Notes under the pieces: generated by a model
Told to the model about the DNA's origin: nothing
The model's database searches: none
The model's input: the letters and a program-made list of their open reading frames with translations, nothing else
Program-made: the position numbers and the translations under genes
Part shown: in pieces, positions 12,954-13,372 of the stretch
Layout: every line of letters starts with the position of its first letter
How positions within the stretch are numbered: the first letter of the stretch is position 1
NCBI GenBank assembly: GCA_027484885.1
Contig: JAIXSD010000681.1
Coordinates: forward strand, 1 to 13,372
Source: Rubrivivax sp.
Lineage (GTDB): Bacteria > Pseudomonadota > Gammaproteobacteria > Burkholderiales > Burkholderiaceae_C
Direction of reading: 5' to 3'
DNA: 13,372 nucleotides

Positions 12954-13372
12954 GGTGCGGCCGTGGTTCGGGGGCTGAAGTCAGGATTCAGGCCGAAGAC
13001 ATGGTCGACGCTCAGATTCCAGCCCTGGCCCAGGCTGAGGCCGATCTGCATGGGCTTGGGCAGCTGCGAGGTGTCGAGCCGGTAGGCGAACTCGAGGTAA
13101 TGGCTGCCGTCTTCGTCCAGATCGCGCGCCTCGGCAATGCGCCAGCCCGAGACCCCGCGCAGCGAGGCCAGGGCATCGGGCAGGTTGTTGAAGCTCTGCG
13201 TCAGGCCGCCGGAGCTGACCCGGTACTGGCGCGTCAGCGCATACCAGTACAAGCGCCAGCCGCGCGAGACCTTGGCCACCCGGGCGTCACGCCAGTACCA
13301 GCGCTTGCGCTGCAAGGACACCTCGGCCACGAAATAGAGCGACACGCCCTTCATCAGCGCATCCTCGGCCGC
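12950..13372 (-). CDS. DUF4390 domain-containing protein, 5' end outside the window
   Basis: The open frame continues without a stop to the window edge. The six codons before the first internal ATG (13354) read AAEDAL and join smoothly to MKGVSLYFVAEV, a core part of DUF4390, so that ATG is not the true start. At least 141 residues are visible, including the RWYWRDARVAK segment and the C-terminal GWNLSVDHVFGLNPDFSPR. DUF4390 proteins are small, probably exported proteins of unknown function found just upstream of ntrY in many betaproteobacteria, often after the 16S rRNA methyltransferase gene rsmB. The 4-nt overlap with ntrY suggests that it acts in, or modulates, the same signalling pathway (inference). 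Confidence 0.9.
   Translation of the reverse strand, partial: AAEDALMKGVSLYFVAEVSLQRKRWYWRDARVAKVSRGWRLYWYALTRQYRVSSGGLTQSFNNLPDALASLRGVSGWRIAEARDLDEDGSHYLEFAYRLDTSQLPKPMQIGLSLGQGWNLSVDHVFGLNPDFSPRTTAAP

Noticed and set aside
10758..13085. 775-codon plus-strand open frame
   Set aside because: It is antisense to ntrY. The His/Gln/Gly-rich translation is a shadow of high-GC codons.

Overview
The window is high-GC, gene-dense DNA. Codon use, the DUF4390-NtrY-NtrX gene order and the protein families point to a betaproteobacterium of the order Burkholderiales, probably near the Rubrivivax/Leptothrix/Roseateles group. This placement is inferred from gene content only. I see no insertion sequence, integrase, phage gene or CRISPR array. 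The region looks chromosomal and vertically inherited.

Region 1 (1-3523) is a lysine-degradation block. A saccharopine-dehydrogenase-like lysine dehydrogenase and an ALDH7-type semialdehyde dehydrogenase lie in one minus-strand operon. Further downstream on the same strand is the start of a gene cut by the window edge, possibly a 2-oxoadipate dioxygenase/decarboxylase. A divergent Lrp/AsnC regulator shares a short intergenic region with the operon. That region carries two inverted GACG/CGTC pairs 42 bp apart, a likely operator. The proposed route is lysine -> piperideine-6-carboxylate/aminoadipate semialdehyde -> 2-aminoadipate -> 2-oxoadipate -> next step.

Region 2 (3638-9420) is a signalling block. 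A plus-strand receiver-TPR protein has Glu in place of the phospho-accepting Asp. It converges with a minus-strand pair: a secreted LysM-FecR protein with three fibronectin-like modules and, 3 nt downstream, a CHASE2 hybrid histidine kinase. The pair looks like an envelope-sensing unit, with the receiver-TPR protein as a possible but unproven partner. This is the least described part of the window.

Region 3 (9421-9975) has no protein gene of its own. It holds tRNA-Thr(GGT) and tRNA-Phe(GAA) on the minus strand, each followed by its own intrinsic terminator. A likely tRNA promoter and a leader hairpin lie next to the end of ntrX.

Region 4 (9976-13372) is a compact minus-strand operon: DUF4390 protein (5' end outside the window), NtrY-like sensor kinase, and a short NtrX-like regulator with a receiver and a Fis-type helix-turn-helix but no AAA+ sigma-54 domain.
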